Translations under genes and position numbers: made by a program | Origin: Brachynemurus nebulosus | Taxonomy: Eukaryota; Arthropoda; Insecta; Neuroptera; Myrmeleontidae | Length of the DNA stretch: 64,000 nucleotides | Assembly (NCBI GenBank): GCA_035578155.1 | Contig: JAPWDM010000015.1 | Coordinates: 4,651,501-4,715,500 of the forward strand | Reading direction: 5' to 3' | Shown here: one piece after another, positions 23,301 through 32,516 of the stretch | Layout of the letters: the number at the start of each line of letters is the position of its first letter | Position numbering within the stretch: the first letter of the stretch is position 1 | Notes under the pieces: generated by a model | Seen by the model: the letters and a program-made list of their open reading frames with translations, nothing else | What the model was told of the DNA's origin: nothing | Database searches by the model: none

Positions 23301-24858
23301 AGTGTTTGAGCCAGTAGTTTTGTATGTTGTCGATGCCAGGTGCCTTCCAGTTATGCGATCTCTGTAAAGCTCTGGAGACGTCCTCTGTAGTAATGTCCGT
23401 ATAGGGCATCTCCGGAAGATGTTCGTTATTCCTGTACTCTGTATCGATCCAGCTGGCTTTGTCATTATGGTCAATGGTGTTGGACCATATATTCGCCCAG
23501 AAACTATGGAGTGCGTTCTTCTCCGGTAGACCATTACTGTCAGTTACCGTGTTCGTTAGAGACTGATAAAACCGTCTCTCGTTTCTGCTGAACGCTTGGT
23601 TTTGTCGTCTGCGTTCAGTACTGGTCTTATATCTTCGTAAGCGCTTCGCTAGTGCTGTTAATTTTTGGTGAAGCGTATCTCTGATCTCTGTGAGTGTTTT
23701 ATTGGGTTCCTCATATTGTGTGTGTACTGTGTGTTTGTGTAATATGTCGTGTATGTATTTGTTGAGCCGTTTGGACCTCGTACCCTGTTGGTATTGGGTG
23801 ATCCTGCCGAGGTTGCATCGGATGTTGCTGATGCGTTTATTCAATCGTGTTTCCCAGGCAGGAGTTTTGTGTTCCTTCGAGTTGTGCGCTACAGGTGGTG
23901 TTACATCGGACCCGTTACAACGTATAGCTGCAACGGCTCCACAATAGATAGCTGTGTGTAACTCGATAAAATTGTCACATGTTTCTAAGTGTTTAGGCAG
24001 TATTGTATTGTTCAATATCTCAACGATCTCAGCCAATCTACGTGAGGTGTGTTGTTTAGGCAACAAGTACCTATGTGTGGGGTCCGTCCCTTCAAATTCA
24101 GTAAGCGCTGTGTTAAATTCCAGTTCGATCTTTTGCAGTAGGGTGTCATTTACTGCTGTCTCATGGTGGTCAGGCTCATTCTCGACAAGTTGTTGAGTGT
24201 CGTTTTGTGTGGGGCTCTCCATTTCTGGTGGGCCGTCGTCCTGACTTTCTTCATTTTGAGCAAATTGATGTGCGACTTGTGTTTTAATCGTGTTTATGAG
24301 GGAGGAAGGGATAAGGTTATTGGTAAAAATGACACGTTTTTGGTCTGCCAGTCTCTGTTCAGTGACGCGACTAAGGTGAGGGTAGGTGCGCGCGAACTCT
24401 TGATGTAATTTCGTACGGTAACCAGTTTTGTCCGTTTCAAGTCTAGTAACTTGGAAGTATGTGCGTACGATGAATTCATTCAGTTCATCTGTCCATTGCA
24501 TACGCACACGCTTCTTACCAGCTTTAGTGGTCCCCAAAGGATGCTCCGAGGAAACACTTAAAGTCGGCTGAGCCAAAGGTGTTGGGGGCTCCGTAAGTAG
24601 GGCAGTAGCATTTTGGCTGAAGGTGTTGTTACAGCTGACAGGTGGCTGCCTAGAACCCAACCTGTCGTCACCGTGATCTGAGCTGTCACATTCAGTGGTG
24701 ACCCTGATGCGCCCGGTCGCTCCACCGGCAGCGGCAGTTTTCCGAGGCCTTTTTTTTGTTTTCACCATCCTAATGGGTTGTCCTTTTAGTCGCCTTTTAC
24801 GACAAGCAGGACTTACTGTGGGCAAATTCTGCAAAGTGAAGCCCCCACCCACAGGGCG
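20367..24858 (-). mobile_element. R4/Dong-like LINE inserted in an ATT/TAA repeat
   Basis: A full-looking element on the minus strand with (ATT)n on both sides. Its 5' end reads CGCCCTGTGGGTGGGGGC, and its 3' UTR (20577-20367) ends at the ATT run. TAA-repeat targeting is known for the Dong branch of R4 elements, and the restriction-like endonuclease in its ORF fits. It sits inside the 3' UTR repeat of another LINE. Nothing in it looks decayed. Confidence 0.88.
20578..24768 (-). CDS. R4/Dong-like LINE protein: Myb-like domain, RT, zinc knuckle, restriction-like endonuclease
   Basis: I chose the ATG at 24768 (MVKTKKRPRK), giving 1396 residues. The open frame upstream is only the ATT repeat read as poly-Asn plus 5' UTR. 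A Myb/SANT-like segment (RMQWTDELNEFIVRTYFQ) lies near 24420-24510. RT motifs are NYRPITCLP, FIDYKKAFDSVP, GIFQGDSLSPLWF and YMDD (about 22618-22629). A CRRC...H...C knuckle lies at about 21660-21720. A restriction-like endonuclease follows (RPDITF, then YLIDIAVP, then LDKY). The C-terminal tail is rich in Thr/Ser/His. The frame is uninterrupted, so the copy may be competent. Other RLE clades (NeSL, R2-like) are less likely given the target. Confidence 0.92.
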   Translation of the reverse strand: MVKTKKRPRKTAAAGGATGRIRVTTECDSSDHGDDRLGSRQPPVSCNNTFSQNATALLTEPPTPLAQPTLSVSSEHPLGTTKAGKKRVRMQWTDELNEFIVRTYFQVTRLETDKTGYRTKLHQEFARTYPHLSRVTEQRLADQKRVIFTNNLIPSSLINTIKTQVAHQFAQNEESQDDGPPEMESPTQNDTQQLVENEPDHHETAVNDTLLQKIELEFNTALTEFEGTDPTHRYLLPKQHTSRRLAEIVEILNNTILPKHLETCDNFIELHTAIYCGAVAAIRCNGSDVTPPVAHNSKEHKTPAWETRLNKRISNIRCNLGRITQYQQGTRSKRLNKYIHDILHKHTVHTQYEEPNKTLTEIRDTLHQKLTALAKRLRRYKTSTERRRQNQAFSRNERRFYQSLTNTVTDSNGLPEKNALHSFWANIWSNTIDHNDKASWIDTEYRNNEHLPEMPYTDITTEDVSRALQRSHNWKAPGIDNIQNYWLKHFTSTHKYLAEHFTLFIKTPNLTPKFLTQGITYMKSKNSDTKNPANYRPITCLPTVYKILTSCLAEKINEHCQINTILTEEQKGCRKRSQGCKEQLLIDSVVLEQAKGRKRNLYTAFIDYKKAFDSVPHSWLRRVLELYKIHPSIVNFLGTIMSDWRTTLHLSIGNEKTTSDLIQVRRGIFQGDSLSPLWFCLAMNPLSRLLNETKYGYNVGTQTNSRHTISHLMYMDDIKIYAATKHQLQQLLGLSNEVSRDLCMEFGIDKCRTQCRSGGKRDAVAFELEPESVMQPMDEGESYRYLGFNQDERIDHSAVKQHLMQQYLTRVRRLLSTHLDGKKTIKAINTYAVPVLTYSFGVIKWTPTDLTNIEIKTRVLMTKYRIHHPKAAIERLTLPRAEGGRGLIDIRNTHNKQVHNLREYFYTKTHTSHLHNVIIQADKAYTPLNLSHTEMPDSFCRLVTKEDKIQQWIRKPLHGRHPHDLNQSNVDKAASHAWLSQGSLFPETEGFMLAIQDQVIHTKNYSKYILRDSSITSDSCRRCHSKPETIQHITAACTQLAQSEYKHRHDQVAKIIYQKLAVKHHLITDKTPYYKLTPKVVAENDSCRLYWDRSIITDKTINHNRPDITFVMKNTKTTYLIDIAVPNTHNLQKTHAVKLDKYTDLAAEIKQQWRMEHVHIVPIVLSATGVIPHTLHNSLSLLGLPKYTYVTMQKAVIINTCRIVRKFLSNTNPTAICESTRPASTPSEPSTVSEQYTDTHPTDTQHTYINTQYTNTERQTLNTHTDPDSSDGEGGSNNCRTVTVTALVHNPPQFNNTQGPSTSVPSKRAVPGTPDLNEQFDEPENIYTKKRKIERHIHTHTQTHTQTQTVLSLPSVPTPTYHLRTRKRTRLSQPSVIEPTSTLPQKSRRTNQYTPK

Positions 24859-24897
<39 letters not shown>

Positions 24898-25123
24898 GTT
24901 ATTATTGTTGTTGTTATTTTTGTTGTTGTTATTCTTATTATTATTATTATTCTTTTTTATCATATGTAAATATGTATAATTAATTCTTACTTGAATGTAT
25001 GTATGTGAATGTGTCAGTTTCTGATATTACTGTTTTACATTCTACGGATAAGATTTTGTAAAAGTACCAACCACCTGTAATAAGCCTTGCTTTAAATACA
25101 GTATTATTATTATTATTATTATT
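24859..25123 (+). other. ATT/GTT repeat and remaining APE LINE 3' UTR
   Basis: About 100 bp of ATT with some GTT units, then a unique stretch ending in GCTTTAAATACAG and a terminal (ATT)n. This is the far part of the 3' UTR split by the Dong-like insertion. Confidence 0.7.
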
Positions 25124-25374
25124 ATAATTTTTTCTGAGGTACACTATAGAGGTATCTAAAACATATAAAAATGTCAGCCAAATCCGTCAAGCCATTCAAA
25201 AGTTATAAATTTTTTTCGATTTTCACAAAATAATTTTTTACCCCCAAAGGGTGAGTTTTTAAGGGTTGAAACTCAGTAAATTTCAATCTTATATCGAAAG
25301 CAGTTAGCAGAAAAAAAATCAACAAAATTCATGCGGGGGCATTTCTACCCATGCTTATCCGCCAGTAGCCTTTG

Positions 25375-26632
25375 TCCAGTTGACATTGCAAAATTATCAG
25401 ACTTGCAGATTGGAGTTGCCTTCGATAATTTCGATAGATTTGTCGACACCATAACAGGAAAAGATACACTACACGACACCGTAGGTATCATTTATCAAAA
25501 CGTCATAGAAGATGAGCCAGGAAGTAGTATTCAAATTGACGTATCAAATTCACAAGATGACTCATCTTCGGAATTATTACAAGCTAGTTCTACAAGTAGC
25601 TACAATGATGGAAATTTTCCTGTAATCAAGTATATAACAAAGAAGAGAAGAACGTTCGATGCTATTATTCCAGAAATTGAGCATTATTACAAAAAACCAA
25701 AAATAATCGAATTATTTAAACCTCTAAACGCTGATATACGCTCTAACATACCGCAAGATCTTCAAGATTACAAATATTTAAATTTAACTTGGATGCTCAC
25801 TCATGCACTTGGCATAGATATAAAACCAATGTGGATTGGTTTCAATAATCTCATTTTTGACGATCAGTTGCCTACTCAAAAAGTTTCCTACTTAACTCCA
25901 ATAAATTTATCTCCGACAAATGAATCAGTAGTATATGAAACAATGAAAATGAGTAACAAAGTTGCAGAGGAATGTAATACTCAGTATATTCACGTGTCTT
26001 ATGATTTACAAATAGCAAAAGTTGCTTATGCTATTCAATTGAAAGAGAAGCCCACGTTTGATCGACTATTTATTCACTTAGGTACATTTCATTTGATGAT
26101 GGCATACTTTAAGGCTGTTGGAAAATTTATAGAAGACTGTGGATTAACCAATGTAATGATAAATTCTGATATGATTGCTAGTGGTTCAATAAAAGGTTTT
26201 TTTAACAGGAACTCATTTCAATAGATGTCGAAGACTTCACCCTATAGTTTCTTTATCGTTGCAAATAATACATTTGAAGCAATTTTTACTTCATGACAAT
26301 ATAGAAGTATCAAATTTACTACATACTTGAAGATATTAATAAAATAACCAATACAAAATCTTCTAATCCGAAAGTACAGTCATCAAAAATTATCGAGCTG
26401 TTAAACAGATATGAACATTACAGGAATAAAACTCTTAATGGACATCATGGTAAAACTGCCCAATATTATATGATTTATATCCAGTTAATAGATTATTATT
26501 TAATTTTTGAAAGAAGCATTCGAACGTCGAACAGTATTATACCATGATAAACTTTTGAGTATTGACGAGACACATCCTGGTTTAAAAAATGATTTAGAAA
26601 ATGGTTCGATAGGCATAAAACGAACTGATAAT
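25375..26632 (+). pseudogene. Uncharacterised Cys/His gene, middle part
   Basis: After the foldback the reading resumes with LCPVDIAKLSDLQ, then GVAFDNFDRFVDTITGKDTL, a conserved block of this gene family. It continues through TWMLTHALGID, IHLGTFHLMMAYF and GSIKGFFNR to 26224. A stop is followed by frameshifted pieces (RCRRLHPIVSLSL, LNGHHGKTAQYYM, RSIRTSNSILYHDKLLS, GIKRTDN) down to 26632, where a MULE-like element begins. The order of blocks is as in intact relatives I recall, but function is unknown. Confidence 0.7.
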
Positions 26633-27099
26633 TAATGCCCGGACTTATAGTGCAGCTCATAAATTATCCTGTCAAAAATTGCCAAAAAAACGTATCACCA
26701 TTCGTTAGAAGCGGCACATAATTTATCTATTTTTCATAAATGCATTTAGAATTTTTTTCTAAATGCGCTCCGTAGTTTGTGTGCCACGAACTAAACAGGT
26801 ACTCTACATATATATTTTGTTTTGAAAACAATAAAATTTCATATGAACAACATAGTCGCTCAGTTTAAGTTTGTAACATCACTCGCGCGACGAACGAACA
26901 CAGTTTAATTTGATCAACTGCATGTGAATTATATAAACAACCATCTCAAGAAAAAATTTTTTTTCATACACTGAAGCTATAAATTATCCTGTCAAAAAAT
27001 TGAATTGTTGAAAAAACATATATGAGAGGAGCGTGTCTTGTAAATTTTTATGAGGAGATATTTCTTGTACAAAGATACAGATAAATTAAAACTATTACA

Positions 27100-27900
27100 T
27101 AATTCGATTTCACCACTGGGTTGGTCATCGAAAAGATGCTTCAATAGCGAAATCTGGCAAAAGTTCTAGAATATTTTTTCAATAATCAGAAAAGATATAA
27201 AAAATCCTTAATCAATGGATTGACCAACGAAAAAGTAACCAAGTACCGATATTTAGAATAAGTTCTAGAACATTCTTTTTGGAAATTAGAAAAAATATCG
27301 ACTATCTAATTTCACCACCAAATTTTTCATCGAAAAGCGATCAATTAACGGAATTCGGCAAAAATTCGAGAATATTCTATTCTGAAAATAGAAAATATAT
27401 CCAAAAACCAACTTCACCATCGGTTTGGGCATCAAAAAAGTGTCCAAATACCAGAATTCGTCAATAGTTCTAGAATATTCTTTTTGGAAATCAGAAAAAT
27501 TATTGAAAATTTGGCATCACCATCAGATTGTTCATCAAAAAAGTGACCACAAAATGAAATTCGGTAAAAGTTCTAGAATATTCTATGTGAAAATCAGATA
27601 AGATAACCAAAACTTGATTTCACCATCGAATTAGTTAAAAAGGGTCCATGTAGCGAAATCTACATGGAAAGTTCGAGAATGTTCTATCTGGAAATCAGCA
27701 GAGATTACGAAAAATTTACTTCACCATTTTTTTAGTCATCGAAAAACAGATTGAATACAGGTGAAAAGATTTGACAAAAGTTTCTATTCGAAAATTAATA
27801 AAGATGTCGAAAAATCAATATCCCTATTAGAAGAATTATTGAAATAAAAGCTAAATAAAGATACTTACCAAAAGTTTTAGAATGTTCTGTTCGAGAACTA
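27100..27900. repeat. About 102-bp tandem array with heat-shock-element-like cores
   Basis: Diverged units of 99-103 bp each contain TTCnnGAAnnTTC. Perfect cores lie at 27263, 27366, 27468, 27571 and 27672 (first base), with a partial core at 27164 and a rearranged one near 27880. The rest of each unit shares a GGAAATCAGA stretch and CACCATC...TCATCGAAAA. Confidence 0.8.
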
Positions 27901-27922
27901 GCAAAGATAACGAATTATTTAT

Positions 27923-28985
27923 CATAAACTGGTTATAATTGATGAATTTAAGCTCCATTAGTCCCATTGATTTGGTCAACGATAGTGTATTTTAAAAAAA
28001 TGACAAATCGTTACTTTTTGCAGTCGTAAACTTTTTAATCGTAAATATCTCCTAAACGGTGCATCGTGGCTCAAAAATAACGAAATTTTTGAAGGCTTAA
28101 GCGAAGCAAGTTGTGGGTGTTCCGAACGTATTGCGACTGTCAGAACTTACTTTTCGTTATCGAAAATTATCGATACCGCGTAACTTGTCATAAATTGGTT
28201 ATAACTAGTTAATTTAGGCTCTGTTAGTCCCATTGATTTGGTCAGTAACAGAACAATTTTTAAAAAAACTACCGTTCGTTAACTTTCGCTATCGAAAACT
28301 TTAATCGTAAATATCTCCTAAACGGTGCGTCGTAGCTCAAAAATAACGAAATTTTTGAAGGCTTAAGCGAAGCAAGTTGTGGGTATTCCGAACGTATTGC
28401 GACTGTCAGAACCTACTTTTCGTTATCGAAAATTATCGATACCGCGTAACTTGTCATAAATTGGTTATAACTAGTTAATTTAGGCTCTGTTAGTCCCATT
28501 GATCTGGTCAGTAACAGAACAATTTTTAAAAAAACTACTTTTCGTTAACTTTCGCTATCGAAAACTTTAATCGTAAATATCTCCTAAACGGTGCGTCGTA
28601 GCTTAAAAATAACGAAATTTTTGAAGGCTTAAGCGAAGCAAGTTGTGGGTATTCCGAACGTATTGCCACTATCAAAACCTACTTTTCGTTATCGAAAATT
28701 ATCGATACCGCGTAACTTGTCATAAATTGGTTATAACTAGTTAATTTAGACTCTGTTAGTCCTATTGCTCTGGTCAGTAACCGAACAATTTTATAAAAAA
28801 CTACTTTTCGTTAACTTTCGCTATCGAAAACTTTAATCGTAAATATCTCTTAAACGGTGCGTCGTAGCCCAAAAATAACGAAATTTTTGAAGGCCTAAGC
28901 GAAGCAAGTTGTGGGTATTCCGAACGTATTGCTACTATTAAAACCTACTTTTCGTTATCGAAAATTATCGATATCGAAAATAACG
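27923..28985. repeat. 266-bp tandem repeat, about four units
   Basis: Units start at 27923, 28189, 28455 and 28721 (CATAAAyTGGTTATAA). The second to fourth are very alike; the first is more diverged. Most units carry ATCGAAAATTATCGATA near the end, which includes the palindrome TATCGATA (28168, 28434, 28700, 28966). Related units occur in a different element at 35330-35830. Confidence 0.92.
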
Positions 28986-29647
28986 ATATTTCCAAAATGG
29001 ATGATATAAGGAAAGGAAGTATTCTTTCAAATATATAATATGTACTATAAATTATACTTATTTTTCGTTATCAAAATCTTTCGATCGAAAACAGATTGCA
29101 AATAGTATCCAATTATTTTAAACTTACAGTTGTGATTTTTTTATATTGTTACTCATGTTGGTTTATTACGTTTTTATGTTCAATAAATAATCAGAAGATA
29201 AAATATTTTCCTACTTTTTTGCTTCTACGATAATTTCAATAAAGTTCATACCTACTTAATATAACTAACAACTACAACTAAAAGCTAAATTACTTAATAG
29301 TTAATACCAATAGTTGAATTTTTCAGTCATTAGTTGCAAAAAAAAAATATTTTTGTCATTGGTTATTAATTATCAGTTGCAACTAACATCAAGGCATCTA
29401 GCCAGTATTGGACTACTCTTTTGTTGAAAATTAATATGTTAATAAGGTGTGCTACACTTCACTGAAAGTATCATTTTTCTTTGCATTTACATGATAACAA
29501 TTAAAATTTGTAAATGACTATCGATTTTGAAATAAGTTTATTTTCATTTTTTAACCCCTCATACTTGTTTTTGCGCTACTGAAGAACATTCAATTTTTTG
29601 ACAGGATGATTTATAGTACACTATAGTGTCCGGGCTCTACTGATAAT

Positions 29648-29705
29648 GCTTTCAGCAGAATCCCCATTGATTTGACATTGGAGCAGACGGTCAATGCAGA
29701 TGCCG
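29648..29705 (+). pseudogene. Uncharacterised Cys/His gene, short stretch between two insertions
   Basis: About 58 bases continue the frame from 26632 (AFSRIPIDLTLEQTVNADA) and stop at the Transib target site TGCCG. It is bounded left by the MULE-like element and right by the first Transib. Confidence 0.75.
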
Positions 29706-32516
29706 CACATAGGAGTATTTCTATATAAAACCCGGTCAAAATTATTTGCTGGATTCTCATTAATGGAAACAATATTTTTTAATATATTATAAGGTTTAAT
29801 AGTAAAAATAAACATATTCCCACAAAAATTTTTTTCTCTAAAAAAAAAAAAAAAAATATTGTTAAAAATTATATTTAATCGTTATCGTCAACTTCATCGT
29901 CGTCTGTACTTTCACAGCATTCCATTGATGGTGGTGCAATTGCGACCATTAAATCTAGTGCCTCTTTTGAAAACGGCTTCTTCTTTGTTTGCGGTTTTGG
30001 TCTGATTGAACTTGAATAGGGTCTGAACTCAGTAGCATGAATTCATGATGTCCCTGTTGCAGTCTTCTCTTGAGAATTTTCTTGAAAAATTAATTCTGTA
30101 CTGTCGAAAGTGCTTGTTCCGGGCCTCTGCCGCTTCCTCCGATAATTGGCCAATTGGTAAAATAGCATGGTTTATTACTTTGGCTCCATGAATTAAAATT
30201 TTATGAACTGTTGGTGACATAGGATGCCATCCATACAATTCGATATACAGTTTTGCAGTTTCGCGGGCATAAATATTAAACTTATTAGCATCTATACTGT
30301 TTCCACTGGAAATAACTTCTAGAATTACGCGAAATCGTTTGATAAGGTCCACATGAATTCCAGTAATTTGAGAAGACTTTTCTGGATCTGCAAAAAATCT
30401 TCGTGACGTATTCCCATCATTGGTGTTTCCGAATCCTGCTTTGGGAATGTATACTAACAATCCCATTTCATCTCTAAAATCTTGTTGAATTTTTTCCTTT
30501 GTCTCTTTCACAATGTTTTTTTCAGCTTGTGTACGGACTTGCCATTTTTTTAATGGAAGTTTATAGGCTATATGGAGTAGGGACTCAAAAAAGCGAATTC
30601 TTGCATGAAGAATGGATAGTCCAAACTGCAATGCTTCAACATTTATATTTTGTACTTCATTTAATTTATTAAAATCTTTTGAAGTCTGCCCACAAATATA
30701 GCAGCGCATAGTAGATAAAGTATTGGTAGCCGCATTGCATACTTTGCCATCAATCATTGTAAAGAGCATAGTATGTTTTATTTTTACAATTCCATCAGCA
30801 GTCGATATTTCTGTTCTCGACAGGTTTTTTACTTGGTCATCAATATATTTTATTTCTTCTTTTGTAATATCATTCGATTCACTAACAAATCTTATGCGTA
30901 TTGGTCTACAAAATCTCACAGAAGAAGGGACTGGGTTCTGCCAAATGATTTTTATTTCTCCGTTAATATTTACGACCAGTCGAAAAGGAACCAGGGAACT
31001 TTGAAATATATTTGCGTCACTACTTTCTGCGCTGTTTTGAAATTTTTGTTTGAACCGCGACTGTGTTGAGACCCATCGCATCCCCATTTTGATATTAATT
31101 CCAAACTTTTCTTTCTTCCTCTGTACATGTTTTTATCACCTCGGCAAGGTATTTATACAAACGTGATGCTGTGTGGTCAAGTAACCCTTGTAGTTTTATC
31201 TCAGTATAAGTTTCTGTGACGCGCATTGTTTCATCCTTGGGGTAACAATCATTTTTAGCTTTCTGGATTAGAGAATAACAGGGGTAAATATCCTTATTAG
31301 CAGTGTGAATTATTTCCTACTGCCTTCTAGTGAAGTCGCCTTCCACAAAAATTGTCAATGCTTCTTGTGGTGTGTGCTTCTTCACACTTATTTGTTTTTG
31401 GGATAAAGTGACATTTTTACGAATTTTTGAAGCTCTTGTTGGCGATGCTGCAATTTCCTTTATCATTACTAATGCATCAGTATTTCCCATAGTGCGTTGG
31501 CTAACGCCAGCTGCATAAACCAATACTTCAGCAGGTATTTTCTCACGTAATTTGCTTGTTTTTCGTCGCTTACTACGCTCACCTAGCTCTTTAAAACATT
31601 TTGTAGGACGCCCCCGCTTATGAACAGCCGCTTCACTAAAGTTCGGAAACTGTAGAGATGTTGCGAGCCAATTTTTATTATTCAAAAGGAAACGCTCTTC
31701 TTTACGACTTGCTGCTATCCATTTTTGTTTGAATTGGGCCTTAAAAAACTTCAAGTTGCGATCTAAAATACTTTTTTTTATCATTAGGACATTGTGTTAT
31801 TTCAGCTAATTTTGTTTGCAAAAATTTAAACTTTTCTTCAATTTTCATTCTTTTACAATTTCGTATGAGATCATACAAAGCTCTTTTAGTAAAAGTAATT
31901 GTTGATTCTGAAGTATCTGAAAAAAAAAATCAGCAATTACCTATAAACTTAAAATCACCTACGTTTTAATCTGTATAAAGCATCGTAAATCAAAATGGCG
32001 CGCGTAGGCGCACTGTTTTTTTCTTTTATTTACTAAAGGGTGTTGCTAGTAACTAATTTCTCAAAAAATAAAGGCTTGACAGCCCTTGACAAGTAAAAAA
32101 AAACACCATTTTTTGTATATTTCACACAAATAAATCCTGATTTTACGATTCATGTTTGTTATTTTTTTAAACACATAAATGAAATAACAAATTACAAAAA
32201 AAAACTATGAAAATTATCCACATACCTTCTATTTCCATATGCATTTTTTTTTTCAAAATCCGCAACACAAAAGCAAAATTTCAACACTAAAACGGCTAAT
32301 AAAATACAACTGCCGACAACAGAGAAATGTGGTTTAAACAATGACTGAGTTCTGATCAAGCATGCGCAGAGAAGCAAGCACGCACGTGACTTTTGCTAGT
32401 TCTGTTTGATGCACCTGTTATTAAGCTTCAAAATTAAATAGCTTTAGTTAGTTTATAACAAAATTTTTTTTCGACTTTTGACCGGATTTTATATGGAAAT
32501 ACTCCTATGTGTGCCG
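29701..32516. mobile_element. Transib element 1 (RAG1-related), CACATAG ends, TGCCG duplication
   Basis: The element spans 29706-32511. It begins CACATAGGAGTATTTC and ends in the reverse complement GAAATACTCCTATGTG. TGCCG flanks both sides (29701-29705 and 32512-32516), the 5-bp GC-rich duplication known for Transib. Removing the element and one TGCCG restores the host gene frame (ADA|ARN). Exactly 23 bp after each CACATAG lies TCAAAATTA (left) or TCAAAAGTC (right), matching the heptamer-23-nonamer layout of Transib ends and RAG signals. It encodes a broken transposase on the minus strand. Confidence 0.92.
29880..31919 (-). pseudogene. Transib 1 transposase, decayed
   Basis: An exon likely starts at 31919, after a T-rich tract ending in CAG (31920). 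The frame then breaks near 31790, stops at 31317, resumes (31087-30029) and breaks again before a final acidic tail near 29880. The alignable parts match the Transib 2 protein: MIDGKVCNAATN with the second catalytic Asp, CYIC, NDGNTSRRFF, VHKILIHG, and LPIGQLSEEAAEARNKHF with the Glu. Where Transib 2 has WGCDGSS, this copy reads MGMRWVST, so the first catalytic Asp is lost. It cannot be active. Confidence 0.88.

Larger units (their letters stand above)
16129..25141 (+). mobile_element. APE-type LINE with 18-bp target duplication
   Basis: The 18-mer ATAATTTTTTCTGAGGTA occurs at 16129-16146 and again at 25124-25141, exactly where the foldback arm is broken. Between them lie ORF1 and ORF2 (plus strand), a 3' UTR and a terminal (ATT)n tail. 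The 5' end starts inside ORF1, which is the usual 5' truncation of target-primed reverse transcription. A second LINE (20367-24858) sits inside an ATT repeat in this element's 3' UTR; the rest of the UTR continues at 24859-25109. Confidence 0.93.
14511..25374. mobile_element. Long foldback element carrying nested LINEs
   Basis: The outer ends CAAAGGCTAYTGGCGGATAA are inverted at 14511 and 25374. The left arm (14511 to about 15330) pairs with a right arm split in two: about 15600-16146 and 25142-25374. For example GATACCTCTATAGTGTAC (left) pairs with GTACACTATAGAGGTATC (right). The loop is about 270 bp. Without the LINE insertion the element would be roughly 1.9 kb with arms near 800 bp. I found no protein of its own and no clear target duplication. 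It interrupts the uncharacterised gene, whose family-like reading resumes right after 25374. Confidence 0.85.
26624..29647. mobile_element. MULE-like non-autonomous element, 9-bp target duplication
   Basis: ACTGATAAT occurs at 26624-26632 and 29639-29647. Joining the flanks at one copy restores the gene's reading frame (RTDN followed by AFSRIP). The TIRs read TAATGCCCGGACTTATAGTG on the left and AGAGCCCGGACACTATAGTG (reverse complement) on the right, followed on both sides by a shared ATAAATyATCCTGTCAAAA block. A third copy of that block lies inside at about 26977. A 9-bp duplication points to the Mutator superfamily. No transposase is present; the interior holds two tandem arrays. Confidence 0.82.

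Noticed and set aside
20683..24408. Many plus-strand frames across the Dong-like element
   Set aside because: They are shadows of the long minus-strand frame; none has family motifs.
24769..24963. Poly-Asn N-terminus on the Dong-like protein
   Set aside because: It is the flanking ATT target repeat plus 5' UTR read in frame, so I start the protein at 24768.
14503..25382. Target duplication for the long foldback element
   Set aside because: The bases outside the CAAAGGCTA ends (AAAGAGAT and TCCAGTTG) do not match, so I claim none.
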